Below are positions 32,330 to 44,232 of a stretch of 64,000 bases of DNA, in pieces; position 1 is the stretch's first letter, and every line of letters starts with the position of its first letter. The DNA lies in the NCBI RefSeq assembly GCF_905171765.1, contig NC_053390.1, forward strand, positions 590,420,293 to 590,484,292. The letters are read 5' to 3'. Source of the DNA: Bufo bufo. Lineage: Eukaryota; Chordata; Amphibia; Anura; Bufonidae. The translations under genes and the position numbers were made by a program. The notes beneath the pieces were generated by a model. The model was given only the letters and a program-made list of their open reading frames with translations, did no database searches and was not told where the DNA came from.

Positions 32330-33400
32330 TGTAGGAGCTTTTGCCCATCCATCCAGAAGAGAATTTGTGAGGCCAGACATTGGATGAGAGGGCCTGGCTC
32401 TGTTCTAGTTCATCTCAAAGGTGTGCAGTGGGGTTAAGGTCAGGACTCTGTGCGAGCCAGCCAAGTTCTTCCTCAACAAACTGACCCAACCATACTTTTA
32501 AATGGAATCTGTCAGCCCCAAAATACCCCTCAAACTATTGAAAGCGGTATATAATGTAATTGATGCCAAGTCCGGTTATGTAATTTTTTTTATCTCCATA
32601 CCCACTTGCATTCTGACACTGTGTTCCCAAAAATCAGCAGAAAAATGCATTGAGAGGACTCCTTTTTGAGTCCTCTCTATTATGTGCGTGAGCACAGGAG
32701 TCCTCTCAATACATTTTACTGCTGGTTTGTCGGAGCACAGTGTCAGAATGCAAGTGAGTAGGAAGATAAACATTATCAGACTTGGCATCACTTACACTAA
32801 AAAATGCTTACTCTCTTTTTTTTTTTTTTCTGGAGCTGATAGATTCCCTTTAATGACCTTGTTTTGTGCACTGGGACACAGTCAGGCTGGAATAGAAAAG
32901 GGTCTTTCCCAAACTGGAAGCATACAATTGTTTAAAATATCTTGATGTGCTAGAGCATTATTTCCCTTCATTGGATCTAAGGGGCTATGCCAACCCTTGG
33001 AAAATAACCCCATAGCATTATCACTCCTCCACCAAACTTTACAGTTGACACAATGCAGTCAGGCAGGTAATGTTCTTCAAGCATTCCCCAAACCCAGACC
33101 AGATAGAGAAGTGTGATTTGTTGTCACTACATAGAAGATGTTTCCAATGCTCCAGAGTCCAGTGGTGGCATGCGTTACACTATTTCATCCAACACTTGCC
33201 ATTTTACTTGGTCATGTAAGGCTTGCATGCAGTTGCTCGGCCATGGAAACCCATGCCTTAAAACTCCTGCTGCACAGTTTTTATGCTGATGTTAGTGGAA
33301 CTCTACAAGTATTGAGTCAGGAGAGTGTTGGTGACTTTTATATACAATGCGCTGGATGACCCTGCGTTGTAAATTTATGTGGTTTGTCACTTTGTGGCTG
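32330..33400 (-). pseudogene. Decayed Tc1/mariner transposase relic
   Basis: On the minus strand, a block near 33040-32960 resembles the GGGSVMLWGYFS region that lies between the first two catalytic residues. A later block (32490-32400) reads FVEEELGWLAQSPDLNPTAHL, the region with the final acidic residue. Stops and shifts are frequent. A TTAA MITE (32502-32849) splits the two blocks. Confidence 0.65.
32502..32849. mobile_element. TTAA palindromic MITE inside the Tc1/mariner relic
   Basis: The ends ATGGAATCTGTCAGC and, inverted, AGGGAATCTATCAGC are flanked by TTAA (32498-32501, 32850-32853). The interior has mirrored GAGAGGACTC and ACACTGTGTTC / GCACAGTGT arms. Confidence 0.85.
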
Positions 33401-33706
33401 AGTTGCCATGGTTCTAAATGCTTCCACTTTAGAATAATATAACTCACAGTTGATCCTGAAATATCTAGGGGGGAAGAAATTTTACAATCTGACTTGTTAC
33501 AACAGTGACAACCCATTCAATTACCATGCTCAAATTTAGTGAGCTCTTTAGAAGGGCCCATTCTTTCCCAAATGTTTATAAATGCAGTCTGCAGGGCGAG
33601 GGGCTGGATTTTAAATACAGTTAGCAGAAAATCCAAATCAAATAAATTTACCTGAATAACTGCAAACATTTAATTACAATAATTCTTCTATCCAGGACAT
33701 GCTTAA

Positions 33707-34051
33707 ATGATTATTCCCATCTCTGCCTTTTATGGCCGAGCTGAGAATAACCTCAATAAATGCAGATGAAAGTATGCAGAGTTACTGAAATAGCCAAGCG
33801 TCTGTCTATTCATTGTTTCTGTACCTCCCACAGCAGTTATTGGGAGCTACCCAAAGAGCGTAGCACAGCAAGTTATGCTGTTTCTGTTAGTCTTAAGTTA
33901 TGCTCCTTGTGCTATGCTGTTTACGTAGATCCCATTCACTGTTATGGGAATTACAAAAAGAACAGAGCACGGGATACTCAAATGGGTCTGTAGGTCCTGC
34001 TTTCCCCGGATGGCACTTACTGCCATGAAAGGCCAAAATGAGAATACCCCT
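33707..34051. mobile_element. TTAA MITE (345 bp)
   Basis: The ends ATGATTATTCCCATCT and, inverted, AGGGGTATTCTCATTT are flanked by TTAA (33703-33706, 34052-34055). A right half of the related 15954-16327 family follows at about 34085-34278. Confidence 0.75.
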
Positions 34052-34084
34052 TTAATGTAGAGTTGATAATGTAGAGTTAATAGT

Positions 34085-34278
34085 TCGCTCACCTATTTTC
34101 AGAACTCCCATAGAACTAAATGGAGAGCATGCCAGGCATGCATGGTCTACTTTCCTTCACTTTTAGGGTCCCATTCCAGAGATAGGTGTGGGTCCCAGAG
34201 GTGGGACCTGCACCTATCAGACACTGGTGGCATATCCTAGCGATGTCAGCAATGTCTGAGATAATAAAACCTCTTTAA
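34085..34278. repeat. Half copy of a TTAA MITE
   Basis: GTGGGTCCCAGAGGTGGGAC, CACCTATCAGACA and CATATCCTAGCGATGTC match the right half of 15954-16327. The end is AAAACCTCTTTAA. Confidence 0.75.
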
Positions 34279-35163
34279 TTGATTATGTTACTGAGATGAG
34301 GCTCTACCCATACTATTTGTAAGTTGTCTAACATATATATATATATATTTCATACTTAACAACTTCTGGTAGTATGGGGAGTATGGGGAAGAGCACCAAA
34401 CATACTGCTATGAGTAAGGACACGGAAGCTGTCCGAAATGTATAAGATTTGTTTGGATCAAACTATTTTCTACTTTAGTTTCTACTTTAGTTCTATGTTC
34501 ACAAGCTGAGTCAGTGCAGCACAGTACCTGGGAGCACAAGGAAGGGTGAGCTGGCCATAAATTATTTTACTGCAGTAGAAAGTACCTGCAAAGTCAAGTA
34601 AAGTGTTGAAAAGCTTTGCTAATAATTTTAACTTTTGGCATGATAGATGAATATCAGCCAAACCTGTTGATTTCGGCAGGAATAGCCCAGCATCTAATCT
34701 GTATGTTGATGTCCTGACTTTGCCCTGACTGCAGATATTGGCTGAAAGAAAGGTTGGGTATGTTGGATTTCAACATGCCCAATCCTTTATTTTTATGGAT
34801 ATTCAGTTGCTGCCACAGGTGATTGGGTTTGGGAGAAATGTAATGATGCCAACAGTGGAAAGTACAGTTGTTTGGGCACATAAAAGTATGTCTGTCATAA
34901 TTTAAAGGTGCAATGAAGGTAAACAAAGTTGATCTGAGTTGTCAAAAAATGTTTTGCAGCAGTACAGTAAGATGAGTTTACCAGCCACTGACTCACCACT
35001 TCCTCCTACGAAAGAGGTAAAGGGAGCAGGGACAAAGAAATGGCAAGAACATCTGTCCTGTGGCAGAGAATTATAGTGTGAAACTGTAGAAATTATTATC
35101 TGATCGCCTCTTTGTACACCTCTCTTATTACTGTAGTGTTCCCGGACAATATTCTATTAGATA
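34279..35163. other. No recognised feature
   Basis: AT-rich sequence with a short TA run near 34330; no supported gene. Confidence 0.5.
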
Positions 35164-35167
35164 TTAA

Positions 35168-36357
35168 AGGGAATTTGTCACCACATACCTGGAGATAAAA
35201 CCTTTTGACTGTGCAGATCAGCACTTGTCAGATGAAAGAAAAGAACGTCCCATGATGATATGTAGCCCCACTTCAGTGAAATAAGCCTTTGTAGACTATG
35301 CAAATGAGCCCCTAGGTGCAACAAAGGTGTTGCCATTGCACCTTAAGCTCCAGTCAGTTTCTGTGTTAGCTGCACTCCCTCTATCCTGCTTTGACTGACA
35401 GGGCCAAGTGGAACAGGGATACTTTGCAGTCTGGACATTTGTGGAAATTTACCCCTGATTCCCTTATGCAAAGTCATCAATCCCTTACTTTATTTCACTT
35501 TAAAGGGTTAACTTGTATTGACGCAACTGTTTAATAGCGTGTAACTGCATTTTATATGTTTATTGTGATACATATCCTGTTTTTTGCACTGTGTTTGCAC
35601 AGCACTGTGAAAAGGGTTAAAGAATGCTGAGAGACTTGTGGGACTTTGTAGTTAATAATAAGAAGCTGGTCATTTTCCACAGCTACCATAAGGTTTATAG
35701 AAGAGCATCCCAGATGTTGTTTACCACCAAGACCAGACTGCCTGGCCTTTTGAATGCCAGGTGCTGCTATGCTATCTTGTCTGAAAACCAGTTTTTCTGA
35801 AAAATCTGCTGTGTCATTGCCATTGGGTATCAATGAAACTCTAATAAGAGACAGGATTTGAAACATTTTATTTGTTGTGCTGAGCTTCTTCACTCCACCA
35901 TTCCCACTAGAAGGGTCTAGAAATTGTATATAAGCAGTCAGAGCCCCTAGTGTTTTGGACTTAGGGAACAGTGCTTAGAAGAAAGGACTCTTGTGGCTTG
36001 CAGTACAAGGCTGGAGATCACTGGGCAGATGTGGAGAACGGATTCCCTATGCCCGACAATCTACAGCCCTGTACTGGGCAGGCACGAGATTTCAGGGCCA
36101 GGAGTGATTACCTCTACACTGCCTAGCCTTGTCTGTCAAAGTCGAGGGGGGAAGGGGCATTGGCACAGAAACTGACTAGAGATTCAGGTGCAAGAGCAAT
36201 GCCTCTGTTGCACGTAGGGGCTTATTTGCATAAACTACAAAGGCTTATTTCTATGAATTGGTGTCACATATGAACATGGGATCTAGTACATTTCTTTTAT
36301 CTGACCAGCGTTTATCTGCACAGTTTTTTTTTCCAGGCATGTGGTGACAGATTCCCT
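35168..36357. mobile_element. TTAA element with a unique core (1,190 bp)
   Basis: The ends AGGGAATTTGTCACCACAT and, inverted, AGGGAATCTGTCACCACATG are flanked by TTAA (35164-35167, 36358-36361). The arms of about 170 bp mirror each other. The ~850-bp middle is not palindromic. It holds a TATATAAG box at about 35927-35934 and no long ORF. The core may be a separate insertion. Confidence 0.78.
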
Positions 36358-36829
36358 TTAAAGTTTGTATTGTGTTTTGTATGTATGCTCCACAGTGGAA
36401 TTCCATTGCCAGATAAAGATGCATCCACCTTGGGCAGGTTTAACTGAACACTACTTATAGCCTCAATGAAAATTAAAATGTTAAAGCGTTTTGCCATGAT
36501 GCAGTACCCCAGAATAAGGTACTTGCAAATTGTTCTCATTATGTAATGTTACTTGATATGTAAATGCCATGTAATGCCCCAGCATATCTCTGTATAGTAA
36601 TCCTGACTGTGCCCCTGTAGGAAGTGAGGTGTTGGAAACATCATTGCCAGCCTTAGTTTCTGCAGAGAGAGACTTTGGCAAGAAGGAGATGTACTACAAT
36701 CCCTATCCTGGCCTATATCCACACCTATATCTGGGAAGAGTTGCACTGTCAACTGTTTGTGTTTTGTTACCACTGGATGTTGATGTGTCCTCCATGCATC
36801 TTGTCACCAGGTCACACGACACATGGGGG

Positions 36830-37260
36830 ACTTATCACCACTGTGGCCAGTCATTGGCTGCAGCAGCCATGTGACCATGTCAAACCAGATGCTTACACGT
36901 GGAGACCAGAGAGCGGCAGCAGTTTTGGGGGACCGAAGGAGCCAGAACTCAGCAGCAGGGATAGGTAAATACCCTTTCCTCCAAGGTCCAGCGATGAAGG
37001 GGGGCCTGGCAGAAAGGCCCCTTGAAGGTGAACAACTCCTTTAAGGCTATACCTCCCAGCTCCCACATGGGGGGCACATCAATACTGCAGCAGCTATGTG
37101 ACCCTGTCAAACTGGATATTGGTGATCAGAGAGTGGCAGCAGCAATGGAGGACTGAAGGAACTGGAACCATTCAGCGTGAAGCAGGTTAGTATGCTCCAC
37201 AGGTTCAGCAACATGTGGGGTCTGACAGACAGGCCTCAGAAGGTGAACAACCCCTTTAAA
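36830..37260 (+). repeat. Two-copy tandem duplication (~230-bp unit)
   Basis: Both copies hold GCAGCAGC.ATGTGACC.TGTCAAAC, CAGAGAG.GGCAGCAG, GAAGGTGAACAAC.CCTTTAA and CTATACCTCCCAGCTCCCAC. They differ by many substitutions, so the duplication is old. Confidence 0.65.
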
Positions 37261-38219
37261 ACTATACCTCCCAGCTCCCACAGGACTAATGCATCATCAC
37301 AAGCCTTACCTGCTTACAGCAGTTTTCATAGCCAAGGAAAACAATAGCTAAACCCTTGCTAAAAACAGCGGCTTGTTTATATGATGGAGCAAAATCTCTA
37401 CATATGAGCAAGTCTGTACAATGACAGGTTGATATATGGATAATGGGAAACGTGACTCCGGCTGAGTCTCACAGGAAACACAGAGCTTGGAAAAGATGGG
37501 TAATTAATAATAGGAATGACATGATATATGATGAATAGCCAGGGTTAATGTCCAGCACCAGAGGTGGTGCCAGCCATCATCATATACTATATATATCTGT
37601 CTATATGTACTGACCTAATAATACATATTTCACCACTAGAAATATAACTCTGCTGGAAATTGCCGCTGGTGCTGATGTTATCTATTGTACAGTTCAATTA
37701 ATTATTGCCTTAAACTTCACACAGAGAACCCAGGGATTAATCAGTCACAGCAAAAGAAATATGTTTCTTCATTTGTGTTGAGGCTGAAACCTACATTGAT
37801 GTTTTACTTGTTTAAAGGGACAATCTAGAAGAAATATGTGTATGAGTTAGAATTGCTACAGTGATAACACATACAGCTTACATTACAAAACAGTGCTTTT
37901 TTACATATCTGATCTTTAAAACATTTGAGTTTGTACTATGGTTCTAATTTACAGAAAGAAACGTTTAAGCTTGAAAACTACCTTTAAATGTAGCAAGAGT
38001 TAAATATCAGTAAAGGGTCTGTCTCCTTTAAATAAGCCTTATCCATATGACATGTTAGGGCATTGGAGTGGAGTCTATATTTGGAACCCCCTCTCAATTT
38101 GCCCAATTTTAGAGCCATTGCAAACAGAGGCTCCGAATTTTCTGGACCTGGCTTGTATGTCTACTTTATGGATGTCCAATTCATGTCTATGTGTTTCAGT
38201 CTCCGTTACTGGCAATGAG
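37261..38219. other. No recognised feature
   Basis: AT-rich sequence; no supported gene. Confidence 0.5.
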
Positions 38220-38405
38220 AGTTGATCACAATCTTGGACTGTAGATTGTAAGCCCTCATGGGCAGAGTCCTCTCCCCTTCTGTACCAGCTTGTAACTTGT
38301 CTTGTTTATGCTTATTGCAATTGTCTGTATTATGTATGTATACCTCTTATCATATGTACAGCGCCATGGAATGAATAGCGCTTTAATAATAAATAATAAT
38401 AATAA
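38220..38405 (+). repeat. LINE/SINE 3' tail with AATAAT end
   Basis: GATTGTAAGCCCTCATGGGC, AGAGTCCTCTCCCCTTCTGT, TACAGCGCCATGGAATGAAT and a (TAA)n tail are the usual order of this widespread amphibian 3' tail. The orientation is plus. Confidence 0.75.
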
Positions 38406-39073
38406 TCAAAGCTGACATAAGCACACACATATACAGTACTGCTACATACACACTGACAAACACAGCACTGCTACATACACAGCTCTCTCTCTCATACACA
38501 TAAAAACACACATTATTATCTTTAATTTAGAAACAAGTCATATTTCTGTACACTTCCGATCACAGTATTCTTCTTCCTGGTCTGGCCCCTCCAACTCGTA
38601 ACATCGCCAAAGGTCCTCAAATTGCAGTTAGTTGGAGCTTTCAAATCCATCCCTGTAGATATTGTCTAAATCCCATGAACCGTAAGGACGGGAATTCTGA
38701 AACTGTGCATGGTCCTCACCAAACACACAATGATTAGGGTTAGTTATTATTTTTATATTGTTAATTATTATTACCACAGCTCATGGGATGTAGCCATTAC
38801 CCTGCTGCTATATCCCGTGTCTGCTTAAGAGCCACATGACATGTCACCTGACCTTGTGACATCAGAAGGTCCATATGGCGCATGGGATTTTGAGAAAATT
38901 CTTCACTGCAGCTTAGGGACCTTCAGGATGCTCACTGATCTCTCCTGTCTGAACTCATCACACAGATCGGTTCCAGGCATGGGGATGGGGGAAGTGTGCA
39001 GAAGGACAAGTCTCTCATTGATCGGGAACAGATTTCTCTTAGCTCTGGATTATTAAGGAAGCAGTCAGGGAGT

Positions 39074-39605
39074 AGTGTTGAGCGTGAATATTCGAAAAGC
39101 GAATTTTTATCGCGAATATCGTCACTTCGAGAATTCGTGCAAATTTTGAATATAGTGCTATATATTCGTAATGACAGTACACATTAGGTCATCATCCCTC
39201 CCCTCTTCTAGCTTGTGGGCCAATGAGAAGGCTTTTTCACAGCTTAGCAACATCCCTAGCAACCAATAAAAAAGTTGCCTGCCCCTTACTATACAAGTTG
39301 CACGTATTCCAAAAAAAAAATGCACATCATTAATTGCCGAAAATTTGCAAGCGCAAATATATTCGAGCACTCTATCTGCATATAAAGTTATTCTAATGTT
39401 CTGCCGTGTCAACCATTTTCTCCAGTCTCAGGAAACTTATACCAGCTTGAAAAATGTAGCATAAGTGACCCACACCAGTATTTTGCGCGCATTACATGAA
39501 TAATACATTGCCGATTTTCGCAATCAAGAATACAATCTTGAATTCTCGAATATATGACGAATATTCTACAAAATATTCGCGAAATATCGCGAATTCGAAT
39601 ATTGC
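39074..39605. repeat. Two neighbouring ATTCG-rich repeats
   Basis: GTGTTGAGCGTGAATATTCG starts the first (to about 39372, ending ATATTCGAGCACTC). A second stretch (39485-39605) is dense in GAATATTCG, ATATTCGCG and CGCGAATTCGAATA palindromes. It is noncoding and probably a nonautonomous element and its partial copy. Confidence 0.65.
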
Positions 39606-40552
39606 CCCTATTAGGGATGTCTCGCTAAAAAAGTGTGTCTTATACTCCAAAAATACAGTAATTGTACAAAACATTTTATGGTTGAGATGTCTGGAGTGAT
39701 TGGACGCAGCATGCCCTTTTATCACTGGCAATGTATCACAGGGTGCTGATCTTTTGCATATATTGGGGATATTGCCTATTTTTTACATTTCTCTCTCACA
39801 CTTCTTGGTTAAACTTGAAGAACCTATGTCTTTTTTCCACCATATTATGTAACTATTGTCTGCGATGAGGAATAAGGAGGCAATGATAAACCAATACTTT
39901 GAAACAGAGTCTTTGAGTCACCTTGTTGCTGAGGCTATGCCTTGTCTTTTCAGTGGGGTTTCCAGAAAGTGCTTCCCTAGCCACCAGTCTCACATTACTG
40001 AACATCATAGGACTAATGTTTCTATAGCTTTTTTTTAAGTAACTTTTTTTTTATCGGATTTATATCTTTGCAAATTAATTAGCTATCTGCCATAAATGTC
40101 TAATTGGTGTAGGTTTGAATAATGGTGTCTCCCATAGACTAGTATACAGGCACAAGTTCCATCTTACCGGCATCAGATAACAGTTGATGTGCAGCATGGA
40201 GTCCACATTGATCTAGCGCTTTACTAAATACTGAAAACCATAATCCAGCAGATAAGAAACTCAACTCCTTTATTTAGAAGCCATTAAAATCCACCAAGCG
40301 TATGTGTAAAAAACACAACCGATTACTCGTTTTGAGAGTATATTGTTCTCAGTATTTGGTGAAGTGCTCTCCTATCGACTATAAGGTAAAGCTCATTCAT
40401 GCATACAATGAGCCACTGTCCGCTAAGAACTAGAGCGTGTTAACGGCATTGTCAGGATTCATGATTTTGTCCAAAGTCTCCACCACCACCAATTAGACTT
40501 TTATGATGTATCAAATGGCAAAAATTTTAATTGAGGAAAATTTTGCTATTTA
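39606..40552. other. No recognised feature
   Basis: AT-rich sequence; no supported gene. Confidence 0.5.
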
Positions 40553-40917
40553 CAGGTGAAACTCAAAAAATTAGAATATGGTGCAAAGTTCATTTACTTC
40601 AGTAATGCAACTTAAAAGGTGATACTAACATGAGATAGACTCATTACATGCAAAGCGAGATATTTCAAGCCTTTATTTGTTAGAATTTGGATGATTATGG
40701 CTTACAGCTTATGAAACCCCAAAGTCACAATTTTGAGGTACCATTTGCTCAGGGAATATGGATTAATTAGCTGACTAGAGTGTCACACTTTGAGCCTAGA
40801 ATATTGAACCTTTTCACAATATTCTAATTTTAAGTTGTATTAATGCAACTCCTTTTAATTGCATTACTGAAATAAATGAACTTTTGCACAATATTCAAAT
40901 TTTTCGAGTTTCACCTG
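40553..40917. mobile_element. Tc1/mariner-type MITE (365 bp)
   Basis: The ends CAGGTGAAACTCAAAAAATT and, inverted, CAGGTGAAACTCGAAAAATT are flanked by TA (40551-40552, 40918-40919). The imperfect inverted repeats run past 70 bp. There is no transposase ORF. Confidence 0.9.
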
Positions 40918-40919
40918 TA

Positions 40920-42114
40920 TTATTAGGAAAAAATAACTTCAATAGAGAACCTATTTTGGCTCATACTTAATAAATCAGGGCCCGAACCCATTAGTGAAAG
41001 TACTCTCTTGGAGTATCACTAGAGACAAGCACATTTTTGGTAAACTGCTATGAAAGAATTTCATTTTGCTTGCAATATCATCCATATATAAATACATACC
41101 CTAAGCTCCGTTGTCTCTTTCACAGAAAAGGCAATAGATGAATGTCGATTTTCCTGAGTTTAATTTACTTTCCCAGTGAAGTTGCATCTGATATATGAAA
41201 AGTCATGGGAGTTTCGATTTTTATTCAGCACTTGGCAATTCTGATTCATAAGCTTCGACCATTGCATGTGTACTCGTCGTGCTGAATGTTACTGAATCTG
41301 TTCTATTAAAATGAAAAACAGCCCATCAAAGAGATCTCCAACAGCTTATTTCACAGAAAAAATAAGTGGGAAATGTTTTGAGAATTGAAATCTAAGTTGA
41401 AGAATGGACCTGGTATCCATTAAAGTGGATTACACCCCAGCTTCCCCGTGTCTGGTGCGCAGCTAATTTAACATGCTTCTGCACTATTATTATAATATAA
41501 TTCATCCTGACATCTGTTCTTTTCACCGGCTCCACAGCAAGTCACGGGATATATGAGGGATTGCCTCATAGGGCTTGTACTCTATTGGATGCTACACTTT
41601 AGGTTTAAAACATGATCTTATGGATCATTTAAATTGCAATATAAGCATTTGCCAAGCTCATCTCTTTTACAATACGTCACACTACATTGCTGCAGCCTTA
41701 CCACTTTATCCGGCTTTATTTAGCACTCCATTATAATGCCTTGCTTTTTGGGAATTTTAGCATTTGAGCTTTGTACTATAACCATGGAGAAGACTAAGTT
41801 TACAGACCCAGACTTACTAAGCCTGTAGATGGAGTGTCTAGACCTGCACCAGATTTCTCACAGCCGGGTTCAGGCTGGATGATAAATGTGGTGCAGGGAT
41901 AGAAATCTTTCACTGACTCTATACCAACTATTCATTGGCTTGCTTTGTGCTAGACTTTTATGTCAAAATTGGGGAGCAATTTTGGCGCAAAACAGCACTT
42001 CTTAGACCCGGCCCCTTTCCACAAAGCCCCACTCTTTCTGCTAAGTCCCACCCTATGATCAGCATGTTGGAAAAATGCAGAAACCCTGTCAATTTGTTCC
42101 ACTTTTTAGACACA
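40920..42114. other. No recognised feature
   Basis: AT-rich sequence; no supported gene. Confidence 0.5.
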
Positions 42115-42551
42115 GGGCCAGATTTATCATTAGCTTAAGTCAAAATAATGGAGTGAAAAAGTCTCAAATTTTTGCGCAATCGCTAAAACTGCGCAAAAAT
42201 GTGCGACTTTTATTGGCTCTGCGCTTTGCCTATGCTCGCCAGTTTTCTGAAAGTGGCCGTGTTTTCTTATGTAAATGAATCTCTAGACAGATTTACTATT
42301 GCGACAATTTAAAAAGTCGCAAAAAATTGCGCAATTTCACTCCAGTGAGGACCATGCTTATCTTATGCGACTTTTTAATAGAACATGCGACTTTTTCATA
42401 AAGACGTGCGACTTTTGTAAAGCCGCTTACTGAAGGATAAACTGCTACCGTCAAACCACATTTATCACAGTATTAAAGGACCATTAATAAAAGTGACTTT
42501 GGACATATGTAAAAGTGGAGTAAGATGTAAGTGTAATGATAAATCTGGCCC
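42115..42551. mobile_element. Palindromic MITE (GGGCCAGATTTATCATTA ends)
   Basis: GGGCCAGATTTATCATTA at the left mirrors TAATGATAAATCTGGCCC at the right. The interior repeats GTGCGACTTTT and TGCGCAA motifs. A right-truncated copy lies at 46752-47043. Confidence 0.85.
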
Positions 42552-43009
42552 ACAGTATTTATTTAGCCATTAACACTTAATTGTGTTATACAGTATGTGA
42601 TAACACATTGAGCCCCTGCAGCCAATCATTGCAATCTTTTTAATCATAAATCACTTCAGTTTGGACTCAAATTACTCAAAGACCCTCCTTTGAATAGACA
42701 TTTTCCTAAACGCCATCCACTTTAAGGCCTCCCTCACTGGACAGTCCTATGAAATAAAGAAGTTTTGGTAAGTATGTCTGTGCTGGTAGGGAATTAAACC
42801 TCACGTATAAAAAAAAGCACCACTCATCTGCTCTCCATTCTGATGACCAAAATGTCTTATACTAAAACTTCACTTTAAAGTATTTTAGCATATGTTTGTG
42901 CACCTTTATACACACAACAAAGTGTTCAGATACCATAGAAAAACAAATATGTCCATTGTGACCCATTTAAGTGTTTACTAAGCTTCATACCATATTGAAA
43001 GGCAATATA

Positions 43010-44230
43010 CACTCACCTAAAGAATTATTAGGAACACCTGTTCTATTTCTCATTAATGCAATTATCTAGTCAACCAATCACATGGCAGTTGCTTCAATGC
43101 ATTTAGGGGTGTGGTCCTGGTCAAGACAATCTCCTGAACTCCAAACTGAATGTCAGAATTGGAAAGAAAGGTGATTTAAGCAATTTTGAGCGTGGCATGG
43201 TTGTTGGTGCCAGACGGGCCGGTTTGAGTATTTCACAATCTGCTCAGTTACTGGGATTTTCACGCACAACCATTTCTAGGGTTTACAAAGAATGGTGTGA
43301 AAAGGGAAAAACATCCAGTATGCGGCAGTCCTGTGGGCAAAAATGCCTTGTGGATGCTAGAGGTCAGAGGAGAATGGGCCGACTGATTCAAGCTGATAGA
43401 AGAGCAACGTTGACTGAAATAATCACTCGTTACAACCGAGGTATGCAGCAAAGCATTTGTGAAGCCACAACACGCACAACCTTGAGGCGGATGGGCTACA
43501 ACAGCAGAAGACCCCACCGGGTACCACTCATCTCCACTACAAATAGGAAAAAGAGGCTACAATTTGTACGAGCTAACCAAAATTGGACTGTTGAAGACTG
43601 GAAAAATGTTGCCTGGTCTGATGAGTCTCGATTTCTGTTGAGACATTCAAATGGTAGAGTCCGAATTTGGCGTAAACAGAATGAGAACATGTATCCATCA
43701 TGCCTTGTTACCACTGTGCAGGCTGGTGGTGGTGGTGTAATGGTGTGGGGGATGTTTTCTGGGCACACTTTAGGCCCCTTAGTGCCAATTGGGCATCGTT
43801 TAAATGCCACGGGCTACCTGAGCATTGTTTCTGACCATGTCTATCCCTTCATGACCACCATGTACCCATCCTCTGATGGCTACTTCCAGCAGGATAATGC
43901 ACCATGTCACAAAGCTCGAATCATTTCAAATTGGTTTCTTGAACATGACAATGAGTTCACTGTACTAAAATGGCCCCCACAGTCACCAGATCTCAACCCA
44001 ATAGAGCATCTTTGGGATGTGGTGGAACGGGAGCTTCGTGCCCTGGATGTGCATCCCTCAAATCTCCATCAACTGCAAGATGCTATCCTATCAATATGGG
44101 CCAACATTTCTAAAGAATGCTATCAGCACCTTGTTGAATCAATGCCACGTAGAATTAAGGCAGTTCTGAAGGCAAAAGGGGGTCCAACACCGTATTAGTA
44201 TGGTGTTCCTAATAATTCTTTAGGTGAGTG
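43010..44230 (+). mobile_element. Tc1-like DNA transposon, DD36E type
   Basis: The ends CACTCACCTAAAGAATTATT and, inverted, CACTCACCTAAAGAATTATT are identical, with TA at 43008-43009 and 44231-44232. The element is short (1,221 bp) with terminal repeats of about 30 bp. The ORF is open but its expected first codon reads ATT. Confidence 0.94.
43197..44198 (+). CDS. Tc1-like transposase (DD36E), expected start codon lost
   Basis: From the first in-frame ATG (43197) the protein is 333 aa. The triad is D142 (WSDESR), D233 (QQDNAP) and E270 (PDLNPIEHLW), with 36 residues between the last two. The helix-turn-helix (SISQSAQLLGFSRTTISRVY) lies at 11-30. The frame stays open upstream: GKKGDLSNFERG directly precedes this ATG and looks like genuine transposase N terminus. 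The codon before it (43158-43160) is ATT, where a start would be expected. So the element probably lost its normal start by a single change. Initiation at 43197 would remove 13 residues and may weaken DNA binding. There are no stops or shifts elsewhere. Confidence 0.9.
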   Translation: MVVGARRAGLSISQSAQLLGFSRTTISRVYKEWCEKGKTSSMRQSCGQKCLVDARGQRRMGRLIQADRRATLTEIITRYNRGMQQSICEATTRTTLRRMGYNSRRPHRVPLISTTNRKKRLQFVRANQNWTVEDWKNVAWSDESRFLLRHSNGRVRIWRKQNENMYPSCLVTTVQAGGGGVMVWGMFSGHTLGPLVPIGHRLNATGYLSIVSDHVYPFMTTMYPSSDGYFQQDNAPCHKARIISNWFLEHDNEFTVLKWPPQSPDLNPIEHLWDVVERELRALDVHPSNLHQLQDAILSIWANISKECYQHLVESMPRRIKAVLKAKGGPTPY

Positions 44231-44232
44231 TA

